From Pseudomonas syringae (lineage in GTDB: Bacteria > Pseudomonadota > Gammaproteobacteria > Pseudomonadales > Pseudomonadaceae): a stretch of DNA of 64,000 bases. Of this stretch, positions 50,438 through 59,989 are shown piece after piece; positions within the stretch are counted from its first letter, which is position 1; each line of letters begins with the position of its first letter. Made by a program: the position numbers and the translations under genes. The notes below the pieces were generated by a model. The model was given only the letters and a program-made list of their open reading frames with translations. It was not told where the DNA came from and searched no databases. The stretch covers positions 62,001 through 126,000 of the forward strand of contig NZ_LGSI01000050.1 in assembly GCF_001698815.1 (NCBI RefSeq), read 5' to 3'.

Positions 50438-51379
50438 ATGCTTCGTTTGATCATTGCGCGTCTGGCCATGGCGGTTCCGACGTTGCTGCTGATTTCCATC
50501 GCGGTGTTCGCGATGATTCGCCTGATTCCCGGCGATCCGGCATTGCTGATGCTGGGCGACATGGCGGATCCGGCCAATCTGAGCGCGCTGCGTCAGTCTC
50601 TGGGCCTGGATCAGCCGATGTGGATTCAGTACCTGATCTGGATCAAAGCGGTGCTGAGCGGTGATCTGGGTCATTCCATCACCAGTCAGCAAGCGGTATT
50701 ACCGCTGGTTCTGGACCGTTTCAGCGTCAGCCTGACCATCGTCCTGAGCGCCGTGTTTCTCGCCGCGCTGATCGCCGTGCCGCTGGGCATGCTCGCCGCC
50801 TGGAAGCAGAACAGCCTGGTGGACCTCGGGCTGGTTACAGCGGCAACCTTGCTGTTGTCGATCCCCGGTTTCTGGATGGGCCTGCTGTTGCTGTATGCGT
50901 TTGGCCTGGCGCTGGGCTGGTTACCAGTGGTGGGTTATGTGCCGTTTGGCGAAGACTTCGGCAAGGCGCTGACCTACGTGATTCTGCCGATCGCCACGCT
51001 GGTGCTGCATGAGAGCGGGGTGATCATTCGCATGGCCAGGGCCAGCACTATCGAAGTGCTGCGTCTGGATTACATCGCCCACGCCAGGGCCAAAGGCTTA
51101 TCGGAACGAGCGGTGCTCTGGCGCCACACGCTGCGCAATGCCTTCGCGCCAACCTGGACGCTCATCGGCCTGATCCTCGGTAACTTGCTCGGCGGCATCG
51201 CGGTGATCGAAACCGTGTTCACCATTCCGGGCATTGGCCGGCTGATGGTCGACGCCATCTATGCCCGGGACTATCCGGTGCTGCAGGGCAGCCTGTTGCT
51301 GATCACCTTTGTTTATGTGCTGGTCAATCTGGTCGTCGACCTGATGTATCCGCTGTTCGATCCTCGGGTGAAAGTATGA
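50438..51379 (+). CDS. Dipeptide/oligopeptide-type ABC permease (DppB-like)
   Basis: A 313-residue inner-membrane permease with six helices. The N-terminus MLRLIIARLAMAVPTLLLISIAVFAMIRLIPGDPA is typical of DppB/OppB, and the EAA loop is YIAHARAKGLSERAVLWRHTLRNAF. ATG at 50438 behind GAGGAAG. First gene of a permease-permease-ATPase-binding protein operon. Confidence 0.93.
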   Translation: MLRLIIARLAMAVPTLLLISIAVFAMIRLIPGDPALLMLGDMADPANLSALRQSLGLDQPMWIQYLIWIKAVLSGDLGHSITSQQAVLPLVLDRFSVSLTIVLSAVFLAALIAVPLGMLAAWKQNSLVDLGLVTAATLLLSIPGFWMGLLLLYAFGLALGWLPVVGYVPFGEDFGKALTYVILPIATLVLHESGVIIRMARASTIEVLRLDYIAHARAKGLSERAVLWRHTLRNAFAPTWTLIGLILGNLLGGIAVIETVFTIPGIGRLMVDAIYARDYPVLQGSLLLITFVYVLVNLVVDLMYPLFDPRVKV

Positions 51380-52248
51380 AAACACTGAACGAGTCATTGC
51401 CGCTTGCCGTGCCGCCTGCGGCGCCCATTCGCAGAATGCGCATGCCGTCTTTCAACGCCCTGATCGGTGGTCTGCTGGTGGCAGTGCTGCTGGCAATGGC
51501 GCTGACCGGAGTGTTCTGGACCCCTTACGACCCCTTGAAACTGGACCTGCTGCATCGCTTCCAGCCACCGTCGTGGGCGCATGTGCTGGGCACTGACGAA
51601 TTCGGCCGTGACGTGCTCAGCCGGATCATTATTGGCGCGCGCACCAGTCTGTGGATCAGCCTGCTCACCGTTTCCCTGGCGATTACCGTCGGCACGTTGT
51701 TCGGCCTGTTGGCCGGTTACTTGCGCGGCTGGACTGACCGCTTGCTGATGATGGTCAACGACGCGTTGCTGGCGTTCCCCGGCATGTTGCTGGCGCTGGG
51801 TTTGCTGGCAATTGTCGGCGCCAGTCAGTACGGCATCGTGCTGGCGTTGGGCATCGCCTACATTCCGACGGTGGTGCGCGTGGTACGCAGCACTGTGCTG
51901 TCGTTGCGCGAGCGGGAGTTCATCGAGGCCTCGCGAGTCATCGGCAACTCCGAGCTGTACACCATGTGGAAACACATCGCACCCAACTGCGTGGCGCCGC
52001 TGATTGTCCTGGCGACCAGTATGTTCGGCTGGGCAATCCTTTCGGAAAGCGCCTTGAGTTTCCTCGGCCTCGGCGTCCCGCCGCCCGCGGCGACCTGGGG
52101 CAACATGCTCGCCGCCAGCCGTCCGCATCTGGCCACTGCGCCATGGCTGGGCTTCTTCCCGGGCTTGATGATCGCCATCGCCTTGATCGGCATTAACCTC
52201 TTCGGCGATGCATTGCGTGATCGCCTCGACCCAAGGATGAACCGTTAA
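51376..52248 (+). CDS. Dipeptide/oligopeptide-type ABC permease (DppC-like)
   Basis: 290 residues with an N-terminal cytosolic tail, six helices and the DppC hallmarks HVLGTDEFGRDVLSRIIIGARTSL, FIEASRVIGNSELYTMWKHIAPN and LSFLGLGVPPPAATWGNML. It overlaps the DppB-like gene by 4 bases. Confidence 0.93.
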   Translation: MKTLNESLPLAVPPAAPIRRMRMPSFNALIGGLLVAVLLAMALTGVFWTPYDPLKLDLLHRFQPPSWAHVLGTDEFGRDVLSRIIIGARTSLWISLLTVSLAITVGTLFGLLAGYLRGWTDRLLMMVNDALLAFPGMLLALGLLAIVGASQYGIVLALGIAYIPTVVRVVRSTVLSLREREFIEASRVIGNSELYTMWKHIAPNCVAPLIVLATSMFGWAILSESALSFLGLGVPPPAATWGNMLAASRPHLATAPWLGFFPGLMIAIALIGINLFGDALRDRLDPRMNR

Positions 52249-53879
52249 TGGTCAGCGTGAAGCCATTGCTGCGCGTCAGCAATCTGAGCATCCAGGTCGG
52301 CGTCGATGGAGCGCTTGCCGTAGATCGGTTGAGCTTTGATATGGCGCCGGGTGAGATTGTCGCCCTGGTGGGCGAATCCGGCAGCGGCAAGACCATGGCC
52401 GCGCGAGCGGTTATCGGCTTGCTGCCGCCGCCCATGCGGGTTTCGGCAGGGCAGTTGCTGCTCGATGACGTTGACCTGTGCACCCTCGATCACGAGCAAC
52501 TGCGCCAGGTGCGCGGCGCGCGGATCGGTATGGTTTTTCAGGAACCCATGGTTTCGCTGAACCCGACGCTGACCATCGGCCAGCAAATGGCTGAAGGGCT
52601 GCGCCTGCACACCGATCAGGACGAGAAAACCATTCGCGCCCGGTCGCTGGAAATGCTCCGCCGCATCGGCATCGACGACCCGGAACGCTGCCTGAGCGCG
52701 TTCCCCCATGAGTTTTCCGGCGGCATGCGCCAGCGCATCATGCTTGCCTCGGTGATGCTGTTGCGTCCGGCCTTGCTGATTGCCGACGAACCCACCACGG
52801 CGCTGGACACCCTGGCTCAGGCCGACGTCATCGAATTAATGCTGGAACTGACCCGGGAATACGGCACCGCCGTGCTGTTCATCAGCCACGATTTGTCGCT
52901 GGTGGTGCGCCATGCCCACAAGGTCGTCGTGATGCGTCACGGCAAGGCGGTGGAGATCGGGCCGACCCGGGACATCTTGCTTGGCCCCAAGGCTGACTAC
53001 ACACGGCAGTTGCTGGAGGCGTTGCCGACCCGGGGTGAACTGGCGCCGCCTTCGACGTCTTCGACGTTGGTGGACATTCGCAACGTGACCATCGATCACC
53101 CCGGTCGCAAGCGGTTCATGCGCCGTACCGAAGCCAAGCGCGCGGTGGATGGCGTCAACCTGACGATTGCCGCCGGGGAAACCGTGGCGCTGGTGGGCGC
53201 CAGCGGTTCGGGCAAAACCACCTTGGGCCGCTCAGTGGTCGGCCTGATCACACCAAGCGCCGGGGAAATATTTTTTGACGGCGTGGACATTCTCAAACGC
53301 GGCAACCGCGAGCATCGCCTGCAGTGCCAGATGATTTTTCAGGACCCGGTTTCCTCACTGGACCCGCGCGCGAGGATCGCTGACATCCTCGCCGAACCCT
53401 TGCGTCACGTGCCCGGCCTGACCCGCGCGCAGTGCGCCGAGCGGGTGCGCATCATCCTCAAGGACGTGGGCCTGGACGAGCAATTTGCCACACGCTTTCC
53501 GCATCAGCTGTCTGGCGGGCAACGCCAGCGGGTGGCGATTGGTCGGGCGCTGGTTCGGCATCCGAAACTGGTCATCGCCGACGAGCCGATTTCGGCGCTG
53601 GACATGACCATCCAGAAACAGATTCTCGAATTGTTCGAGCGCTTGCAGGCGCAGTACGGCTTTGCCTGCCTGTTCATTTCCCATGACCTGGCGGCTGTGG
53701 AGCGCATCGCGCATCGGGTTGCGGTCATGCAGCACGGTTGCCTGGTGGAAGTGGGCAGCATCGCGCAGGTCTTCGATCACCCGCAGCACCCGTTTACCCG
53801 ACGTCTGCTGGCGGCCGCCAATCCGCTGCTGCGTTTGCCCGACGGCAGCTATCAGCTGCGCAGCAGTGCGGCGCCATGA
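52248..53879 (+). CDS. Peptide-type ABC ATPase, fused DppD-DppF
   Basis: 543 residues with two full ABC domains: Walker A GESGSGKTM and GASGSGKTT, signatures FSGGMRQR and LSGGQRQR, Walker B LLIADEP and LVIADEP. This is the fusion of DppD and DppF in one chain. TAATG overlap with the preceding gene. Energises the peptide-type importer. Confidence 0.94.
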   Translation: MVSVKPLLRVSNLSIQVGVDGALAVDRLSFDMAPGEIVALVGESGSGKTMAARAVIGLLPPPMRVSAGQLLLDDVDLCTLDHEQLRQVRGARIGMVFQEPMVSLNPTLTIGQQMAEGLRLHTDQDEKTIRARSLEMLRRIGIDDPERCLSAFPHEFSGGMRQRIMLASVMLLRPALLIADEPTTALDTLAQADVIELMLELTREYGTAVLFISHDLSLVVRHAHKVVVMRHGKAVEIGPTRDILLGPKADYTRQLLEALPTRGELAPPSTSSTLVDIRNVTIDHPGRKRFMRRTEAKRAVDGVNLTIAAGETVALVGASGSGKTTLGRSVVGLITPSAGEIFFDGVDILKRGNREHRLQCQMIFQDPVSSLDPRARIADILAEPLRHVPGLTRAQCAERVRIILKDVGLDEQFATRFPHQLSGGQRQRVAIGRALVRHPKLVIADEPISALDMTIQKQILELFERLQAQYGFACLFISHDLAAVERIAHRVAVMQHGCLVEVGSIAQVFDHPQHPFTRRLLAAANPLLRLPDGSYQLRSSAAP

Positions 53880-53970
53880 GTTCTGTGTTTACAGCATCAC
53901 CCTGTGATTTATCTGAATGCCGTGGCTTGGGCGACGGCGCGAATGTGTTGGTTTTTCCAAGGAATCGCTG

Positions 53971-55524
53971 ATGAAAAGCTCTGTGAAGAAGGCTCTGGCC
54001 TTTGGTCTGGTTGCCATGCTCGGCGCCGGTGTCGTGCAAGCCCAGCCGTTGCGTCTGGCACTGAACTCGGATGTTCGCGGGCTGGACCCCGGCGTCAACC
54101 GCGATGACCGCACCGATCAGGTTGTGCTGCATATGGTCGAGGGGCTGGTGGCGTACGGCGAGAAAGGCGAAGTCAAACCCTTGCTTGCCGAGAAAGTCGA
54201 CATTTCTGCCGATGGCCTGAGCTACACCTTCACGTTGCGCAAAGGCGTGATCTTTCACAACGGCGACACGCTGACCTCCGCCGACGTGCTGTGGAGCTGG
54301 AAACGCGACATGGAGCCCAAGACGCAATGGCGTTGTCTGTCCGAGTTCGATGGCAGTGGCTTGACCAAGGTGATCGACATCCAGGCGCCTGACGAGCACA
54401 CCGTAGTGATGCGTCTGGAAAAGCCCAGCGGCATGTTCCTCGCCACCCTGGCGCGCACCGACTGCGGCGGCACTGGCATCTTGAACAAGGCATCGCTCAA
54501 CGCCCAGGGCGAGTTTGTCAAACCGGTGGGGACCGGCCCGTATCAGTTGGGCGAGTGGAAGCGCGGGCAATACGTCAGCCTGACCAGATTCGCCAAATAT
54601 CAGTCGCTGCCCGGCCCGCGTGACGGTTATACCGGCGGCAAGCAGGCGCTGGCTGATGAGGTGCGTTTCGTCATCATCCCCGATCAGGCAACCGTCAAGG
54701 CCGCGCTGTTTTCCGGCGACCTGGACATGGCCGAAGTCACTGAAACCGATCTGCCGGAAATCAAGAGCCACTCCAATCTGAAAGTCTCGACATCGCCCAG
54801 CGCCACCATGAACGTGCTGATGTTCCAGACCCGAGATCCGCTGCTCAAGGACAAGCGCATTCGTCAGGCGATTGCGGCGGCCATCGACGTCAATCAACTG
54901 GTGGCGACCACCAGTAATGGCTTTGGTGTTGCCAACAATTCCATCGTCAGCGTGGCGTCCAACTATTACGGTGCCGCCGAAAAAGCCGGTTTCAGCTACG
55001 ACCCGCAAAAGGCCGCTGCGCTGTTGCAACAGGCTGGCTATCACGGGCAACCGCTGACCATCGTCGCCAACCGCCGCTCGATGGTGCCCAGTTACGACCT
55101 GGCGATCATTACCCAGGCCATGCTGCAAGCCGTCGGCATGAACGTTCAGGTTGAAGTGCTGGAGTGGGGCACGCAACTGGAGCGCTACCAGACCGGTCGC
55201 TACCAGGCCATGTCGTTCACCTACTCAGCGCGTTTCGACCCGGCCTTGAGCTTTGAACAGGTCACCGGCAACAAGGACAAGGAACCGCGTAAAGGCTGGG
55301 AAGACCCGGTCGCCATCGACCTGCTGGCGCAATCGCTGAAAGAAGGCGACGTGAGCAAGCGCCAGGTGCTGTTCGACCAGTTGCATGAACGCTTCATCGA
55401 TCAGGTGCCGATGATCGTCATGTACAACGGGCTGGACATCATGGCGCTGAACCAGAAGGTCGAGGGTTACAACTCGTGGATAGGCCAGAAGCCGCGCCTC
55501 TGGGGCGTCAGCGTCAAGCCTTGA
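53971..55524 (+). CDS. Periplasmic peptide-type binding protein (SBP family 5)
   Basis: 517 residues, ATG at 53971 with AAGGAAT. Signal peptide cleaved near VVQA/QPLRL. Family-5 marks: NSDVRGLDPGVNRDDRTDQVVLHMVEGLV, FTLRKGVIFHNGDTLTSADVLWSWKR and DPLLKDKRIRQAIAAAIDVNQLV. The ligand may be a peptide, opine or another N-acyl or polar compound. It converges on the GntR gene with a 3-base gap. Confidence 0.92.
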   Translation: MKSSVKKALAFGLVAMLGAGVVQAQPLRLALNSDVRGLDPGVNRDDRTDQVVLHMVEGLVAYGEKGEVKPLLAEKVDISADGLSYTFTLRKGVIFHNGDTLTSADVLWSWKRDMEPKTQWRCLSEFDGSGLTKVIDIQAPDEHTVVMRLEKPSGMFLATLARTDCGGTGILNKASLNAQGEFVKPVGTGPYQLGEWKRGQYVSLTRFAKYQSLPGPRDGYTGGKQALADEVRFVIIPDQATVKAALFSGDLDMAEVTETDLPEIKSHSNLKVSTSPSATMNVLMFQTRDPLLKDKRIRQAIAAAIDVNQLVATTSNGFGVANNSIVSVASNYYGAAEKAGFSYDPQKAAALLQQAGYHGQPLTIVANRRSMVPSYDLAIITQAMLQAVGMNVQVEVLEWGTQLERYQTGRYQAMSFTYSARFDPALSFEQVTGNKDKEPRKGWEDPVAIDLLAQSLKEGDVSKRQVLFDQLHERFIDQVPMIVMYNGLDIMALNQKVEGYNSWIGQKPRLWGVSVKP

Positions 55525-55527
55525 GGG

Positions 55528-56163
55528 TCATTGCTCCAGCGGGATCTGGCGGATATGCGCGGCAATCAGTTGTTTGAGTCGTTCACGGTCGTTGTTGCGC
55601 AGGGCATCGACCATCTGGAAATGCTCCCGGCTCGATTGCTCGGCCCGCACATGGGTACGCCAGGTTCCGCCGGGAGATGACGGTGGACGACTGCGCATGT
55701 CTTCAATGAATTCGATCAACTGCCGGTTGCTGCACAGCTCATAGAGGGTGCGATGGAAATCCAGGTTTGCGTTGTAGCGTTCCAGCAGCGTGCCTTCCTG
55801 CACCAGCGTATTGAAACGTTGGGCGAGGACGTCGAGCTGCTCCAGGTCGGCGTCGCTGACGATCATCTGGTTGACCGCCGCGCATTCCAGCGCAACGCGT
55901 ATCTCCCGGGCGTCGGAGACCTGCGCGAGGTCCGGGGTATGCACGTAGTAACCCCGATTGGGGAGATGTTCGACCATGCGCTTGACCACCAACTGGTCTA
56001 GCGCCCGGCGCACGTCGAGGCGGGAGCTGCCGTAGCGCTCCTCCAGATCAATCTGTTTGAGCCAGCTGCCCGCCGGGAGGATTCCCGCGTTGATGTCTTT
56101 GGAGATCAGCACCACCAGTTGGCTGCGATCAGTAACGGTTTTTTTCAATGGAAACGTCCACAC
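55528..56163 (-). CDS. GntR-family regulator (FCD type)
   Basis: 211 residues: an N-terminal winged helix (LPAGSWLKQIDLEERYGSSRLDVRRALDQLVVKRMVEHLPNRGYYV) and a helical FCD domain. It sits between the importer operon, with which it converges, and a divergent alpha/beta hydrolase gene. The likely target is the 110-base divergent region, which has tandem 12-bp repeats. Confidence 0.88.
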   Translation of the reverse strand: MWTFPLKKTVTDRSQLVVLISKDINAGILPAGSWLKQIDLEERYGSSRLDVRRALDQLVVKRMVEHLPNRGYYVHTPDLAQVSDAREIRVALECAAVNQMIVSDADLEQLDVLAQRFNTLVQEGTLLERYNANLDFHRTLYELCSNRQLIEFIEDMRSRPPSSPGGTWRTHVRAEQSSREHFQMVDALRNNDRERLKQLIAAHIRQIPLEQ

Positions 56164-56227
56164 ATAGCTTGATACCGGGCGAAAAAATTTGATGCAGCGA
56201 GGGCCCCGACTCAGTCACCGACCCTTC

Positions 56228-56252
56228 GCCAATAATGGCTGCCAATAATGGC
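56228..56252. promoter_or_regulatory. Tandem GCCAATAATGGC repeats (putative GntR operator)
   Basis: Two exact copies of GCCAATAATGGC, at 56228-56239 and 56241-56252, one base apart. Each has palindromic ends GCCA/TGGC. They lie 22-46 bases upstream of the hydrolase ATG and 65-89 upstream of the GntR start. Confidence 0.6.
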
Positions 56253-56273
56253 ACAAAACGCCGAGGTTTAATG

Positions 56274-57110
56274 ATGTTAGCCAACCCTGAAGACAGCCCG
56301 GAAGCACGCAGTCGCAAGCTTTACTACCGTGGCGCCACGACAATTTTTTCCTGCCGCATGGATCCACGGTTCGCGTACTGCCTGTATGTGCCGCAAAGTT
56401 TCGATCAATGTCCCGAAGAGCACCGCTTGCTGGTCGCCGTGCATGGCACCGGGCGCACCATGGTCGAGTACCGCGATGCCTTTGCCGAATTCGGGCGTTT
56501 CAACAAATACGTGATCCTCGCGCCGCTGTTTCCGGTAGGGCCGCTGGGCGACGGTAATCCTCATGGCTTCAAGTATCTGGTCGAAGGGGATATTCGTTAT
56601 GACCAGGTTTTGCTGGCGATGGTCGATGAAATTGCGCAGGTTCTGAATACCCGGTTCGAACGTTTTTCGCTGTTTGGTTATTCCGGCGGCGGGCACTTCG
56701 CCAATCGGTTTTATTACCTGCACCCGGAACGGCTGCGCTCGGTGTCCATCGGCGCGCCCGGTTCGGTGACTCTGATCGACGACAACCGCGACTGGTGGGT
56801 TGGCACAGGTGGCATCGAGAAAATCTTCGGCAAGAATCTGAACCTGCCTGCGCTGCGTGAAGTGGACGTGCAATTGTTGGTGGGCGCAGCCGATCTGGAA
56901 ACCTGGGAGATTCACTACGCTCCGGGTTCAGTGCAATTCAAGGAAGGCATCAACGACGCCGGCAGCACCCGAGTCGAGCGCAACGCCACGCTCGCCCGCA
57001 ACCTGCAAGCCCACGATATTCGTGTGCAACAGGACATCGTGCCCAACGTCGCTCACGCCGGCATTTCGGTGGTGCCCTACGTGCAGGACTTTTTGTTGGG
57101 CTTGGGATGA
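56274..57110 (+). CDS. Alpha/beta hydrolase (esterase/depolymerase-like)
   Basis: About 278 residues; GAGG precedes two adjacent ATGs (56271 and 56274), the second at better spacing. The serine elbow is GYSGGG (Ser137), the oxyanion region is AVHGTGRTM and the C-terminal His is in NVAHAGISV. No signal peptide is seen. The YCLYVPQSF...HRLLVAVHGTG layout resembles PHB-depolymerase-like esterases. Divergent from the GntR gene, it probably processes the substrate imported by the peptide-type transporter. Confidence 0.82.
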   Translation: MLANPEDSPEARSRKLYYRGATTIFSCRMDPRFAYCLYVPQSFDQCPEEHRLLVAVHGTGRTMVEYRDAFAEFGRFNKYVILAPLFPVGPLGDGNPHGFKYLVEGDIRYDQVLLAMVDEIAQVLNTRFERFSLFGYSGGGHFANRFYYLHPERLRSVSIGAPGSVTLIDDNRDWWVGTGGIEKIFGKNLNLPALREVDVQLLVGAADLETWEIHYAPGSVQFKEGINDAGSTRVERNATLARNLQAHDIRVQQDIVPNVAHAGISVVPYVQDFLLGLG

Positions 57111-57138
57111 AAGGTGATATTCCAGATTGGCCACGGCC

Positions 57139-57340
57139 CGTTGGAGCGAGGCTTGCCGGCGAAGAACGATAACGCGGAGGGTCTGATTCACCGAGGCGCA
57201 TGATTCGCGGGCAAGCCTCGCTCCCACAGTTGAAATGTGGCCACCCTGTAGGAGCGGATTTATCCGCGAGGTGTAGGTGCCGGCGACGTAGATTTGCGCA
57301 ATTTACGCCGGCCTCTTCGCGAACAAGTTCGTGCCTACAG
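57139..57340. repeat. Four REP units in two pairs
   Basis: Units at 57139-57164, 57202-57229 (inverted), 57247-57271 and 57316-57340 (inverted). They fill the gap between the convergent hydrolase and LysR genes. Confidence 0.87.
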
Positions 57341-57352
57341 AGGGTTCGCGGC

Positions 57353-58255
57353 TCACTGCCAATCCTTGGCCGCTTCGGTGAGCATCTCGGTGATCAGCGC
57401 GCCAAAGCGTTGTGAAAGCAGGCTTTGCGGGCGATCCGCTGGCAACAGCAAGTAAGTCGAGAAGCGAATCTGCGGCCGGAAAGGGCGTATCTCGATGCCC
57501 ATGTGGCGGTATTCCAACGCCACCATCGGGCTGACGATACTTACGCCCAGCCCCAGCCCGACCAGCGAGCAAATGGTCGCGGCGAAAGGTGTTTCCAGGC
57601 TCAGCTTGCGGCGATCCAGTGGCATGGCAAACGCGCGGTCGATCCGCGCCCGGGTGCCGTCGTTATGCAGCAGCGAGACAAACTCTTCTTCGCGCAAATC
57701 CTCGGGGCCGATGGTTTCCAAGGCCTCCAGCCGATGCCCTTTGGGAAAGATGCAGATCCCTGGCACGTCGCAGATCAGCGTCGGTTTCACCCCCGGTGTT
57801 TCCTCGCCAATATAGGACGCCAGGCCCAGATCGCAGTATTGCGAGGCGGTCCAGTGCGTGGCGGTGGGCGAGTCGCTGGTGTGAATCGAAATCGCCACAT
57901 CGGGATTCTGCTGGCGAAAACGCTGGATGACTCGGGGCAATACCGTCAGCGATAACGACGGCACTGAAGCAATGCGCAGTTTGCCGGTACCTGCCCGGCG
58001 AATGTTCTGCGCCGAGTCCTCGATGCTTTGCAAACCGATAAAGGCCCGCTCCACATCGGCGAACAGCGCTGCACCTTCATCCGTTGGCAACAGCCGCCCA
58101 CTCACGCGCTCGAACAGCTTGAAGCCGCTGCTGCGTTCCAGTTGCGCGATCAAACGGCTGACATTGGGTTGCGAGGTGTGCAGGGATTCGGCCGCTGCCG
58201 TCATCGAACCACTGAGCATTACCGCGCGAAACGTTTCGACTTGTTTGAAGTTCAT
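57353..58255 (-). CDS. LysR-family regulator of the amino-acid importer operon
   Basis: 300 residues from the ATG at 58255 (MNFKQVETFRAVMLSGSMTAAAESLHTSQPNVSRLIAQLE), a standard LysR winged helix with a periplasmic-binding-protein-like effector domain. In-frame codons further upstream are not conserved in type. It is divergent from the binding-protein gene at 58462 and probably controls the operon that also holds the ArgH-like lyase. It resembles the OccR/NocR-type branch for amino-acid and opine use (SGSMTAAAESLHTSQPNVSR), but that is only an impression. Confidence 0.9.
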   Translation of the reverse strand: MNFKQVETFRAVMLSGSMTAAAESLHTSQPNVSRLIAQLERSSGFKLFERVSGRLLPTDEGAALFADVERAFIGLQSIEDSAQNIRRAGTGKLRIASVPSLSLTVLPRVIQRFRQQNPDVAISIHTSDSPTATHWTASQYCDLGLASYIGEETPGVKPTLICDVPGICIFPKGHRLEALETIGPEDLREEEFVSLLHNDGTRARIDRAFAMPLDRRKLSLETPFAATICSLVGLGLGVSIVSPMVALEYRHMGIEIRPFRPQIRFSTYLLLPADRPQSLLSQRFGALITEMLTEAAKDWQ

Positions 58256-58299
58256 GGTCGGCCATATCAATTGCGTATGGATGGCTACTGTATTGGCAT

Positions 58300-58328
58300 T
58301 TGTTGGCATGAGCCAGAGGCTTTATAAC
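58300..58328 (+). promoter_or_regulatory. Possible sigma-70 promoter of the amino-acid importer operon
   Basis: TTGTTG, 17 bases, TATAAC in the 206-base divergent region 58256-58461. Start would be near 58335, leaving a leader of about 125 bases. Confidence 0.35.
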
Positions 58329-58461
58329 TGTTCTGCACATCGAGGCCGTCCATAGAGATCGGCCCAGTCTGCACAGGTCCCACCTTCTCAGTTCTGCCCT
58401 TGAATCCGTTACATGAGTCCGCCGGTGGGTGGACCTCATGTTTAATTCACCAGGAGGCATT

Positions 58462-59307
58462 ATGTCGTTTTCGCTCAAGTTCCTTGGCAATGCAGTGGCA
58501 CTCTCTTGTCTGGCCCTTGCCGGGCTGTCGCAGGTCCATGCCGCCGAACTTCCCGCAGTTCCCGATGAAATCAAACAAGCCGGTCAGCTGCGTGCTGGTG
58601 TGCGTTGCGACCAACCGCCGTATGGTTTTCAGGATAACAACGGTGAATTCGCCGGCATCGAAGTCGAGATGTCGCGCACCGTTGCGCTCTGGGCGCTGGG
58701 TTCCAAGGACAAGGTCACGTTTACCTGCGTCACCGCAGAAAACCGCGTGCCACAGTTGCTGGGGCGCAAAGTGGACTTCCTGATCGCAACCCTGGGCGTC
58801 ACCCCTGAGCGTCAACGGGTGATCGACTTCACCACGCCGTATCGCTGGGGCGCCAGCGACGTCATCGTCGCCAAGGACAGCCCGATCAAGAAGATCGCCG
58901 ATCTGGATGGCAAGACTCTGGCGACCTTGAAGGGCTCGGTGCAGGCCAAGTGGTTTGAAGACCACATGCCCAACGTCAAGACCCTGCGCATGAACAGCGC
59001 CGCCGATGCCTTGCAGACTTTCCGCCAGGGCCGTGCCGACGCTTACACCCACGACGCAGCAACACTGGTGGTGGTAACGGCCAACGATGCCAACGCCCGA
59101 CTGATCGGCGAACCCTTCCAGATCTCCGATGCCGCCATCGGCGTGCGCAAAAACGACGAGCAATGGCGCGACTACCTGAGTGCGGCGATTGCGCGCATGC
59201 ACGAAGAAAAGCTGTTCCGTGGCTGGGTCGTGCAATACGTGCCGGAGAGCATCCGCAGCTATTACCTGAGCGTGTTCGAGCAAGCCAAACCTGCTGAAAA
59301 AATCTGA
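58462..59307 (+). CDS. Polar amino-acid ABC importer binding protein
   Basis: 281 residues; ATG at 58462 behind AGGAGG. Signal peptide ending near VHA/AELP. Family-3 marks: AGQLRAGVRCDQPPYGFQDNNGEFAGIEVEMSRTVA, DFLIATLGVTPERQRVIDFTTPYRW. First gene of a five-gene operon. The ligand is probably a charged or polar amino-acid-like compound. Confidence 0.92.
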   Translation: MSFSLKFLGNAVALSCLALAGLSQVHAAELPAVPDEIKQAGQLRAGVRCDQPPYGFQDNNGEFAGIEVEMSRTVALWALGSKDKVTFTCVTAENRVPQLLGRKVDFLIATLGVTPERQRVIDFTTPYRWGASDVIVAKDSPIKKIADLDGKTLATLKGSVQAKWFEDHMPNVKTLRMNSAADALQTFRQGRADAYTHDAATLVVVTANDANARLIGEPFQISDAAIGVRKNDEQWRDYLSAAIARMHEEKLFRGWVVQYVPESIRSYYLSVFEQAKPAEKI

Positions 59308-59319
59308 TCGGACGACGCT

Positions 59320-59982
59320 ATGGACTTCGATTTCAACTACCTGGTCGCGCAATGGCCAGCGCTGCTCGACGGCGTCTTGATGACCCTGCGTGTGTCGCTG
59401 ATCGCCATAGCCTGTTCGCTGCTGATCGGCGTTTTTGGTGGCGCGATGCGCGTCCTGAAGGTGCCGGTGCTGTCCCATCTGGTGGTGGCGTACGTGGAGT
59501 TGATCCGCAATACGCCGATCCTGGTGCAGCTGTTCTTCATCTTCTACGGGCTTCCCGCCGTGGGCATGGAGTTGTCGCTGTTCTGGTCTGGCGTGCTGTG
59601 CCTGTCGTTGTGGGCCGGGGCGTATCAGGTGGAAAACATTCGCGGCGGGCTGGCCACGGTAGAGCACGGTTTGCATGAAGCAAGCCAGGCGCTGTGCCTG
59701 AAACCGAGCCAGTACTTTTATCTGGTGGCCTTGCCGATTGCCTTTCGGACCTGTTTGCCAGCGGTGCTCAATACCGCGATTTCGCTGATCAAGAACTCGT
59801 CTTACCTGCAGGCCATCGGCCTGGCGGAGCTGACGTTCGTCGCGGTGGATCGCATCGCCACGGATTTTCGGGCGATCGAGATGTTCAGCGCGATCTGCGT
59901 GATCTATCTGGGGCTGGTTGCGATTCTGGCGTTATTGACCAGCCGCCTCTCGGCGCATTTGCAACGTCCTTTCCGGCAGTGA
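59320..59982 (+). CDS. Polar amino-acid ABC importer permease 1
   Basis: 220 residues of the HisM/GlnP type, with LDGVLMTLRVSLIAIACSLLIGV, VELIRNTPILVQLFFIFYGLP and the EAA loop EHGLHEASQALCLKPSQYFYLVALP. 12 bases after the binding protein. Confidence 0.92.
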   Translation: MDFDFNYLVAQWPALLDGVLMTLRVSLIAIACSLLIGVFGGAMRVLKVPVLSHLVVAYVELIRNTPILVQLFFIFYGLPAVGMELSLFWSGVLCLSLWAGAYQVENIRGGLATVEHGLHEASQALCLKPSQYFYLVALPIAFRTCLPAVLNTAISLIKNSSYLQAIGLAELTFVAVDRIATDFRAIEMFSAICVIYLGLVAILALLTSRLSAHLQRPFRQ

Positions 59983-59989
59983 GTTGCTC

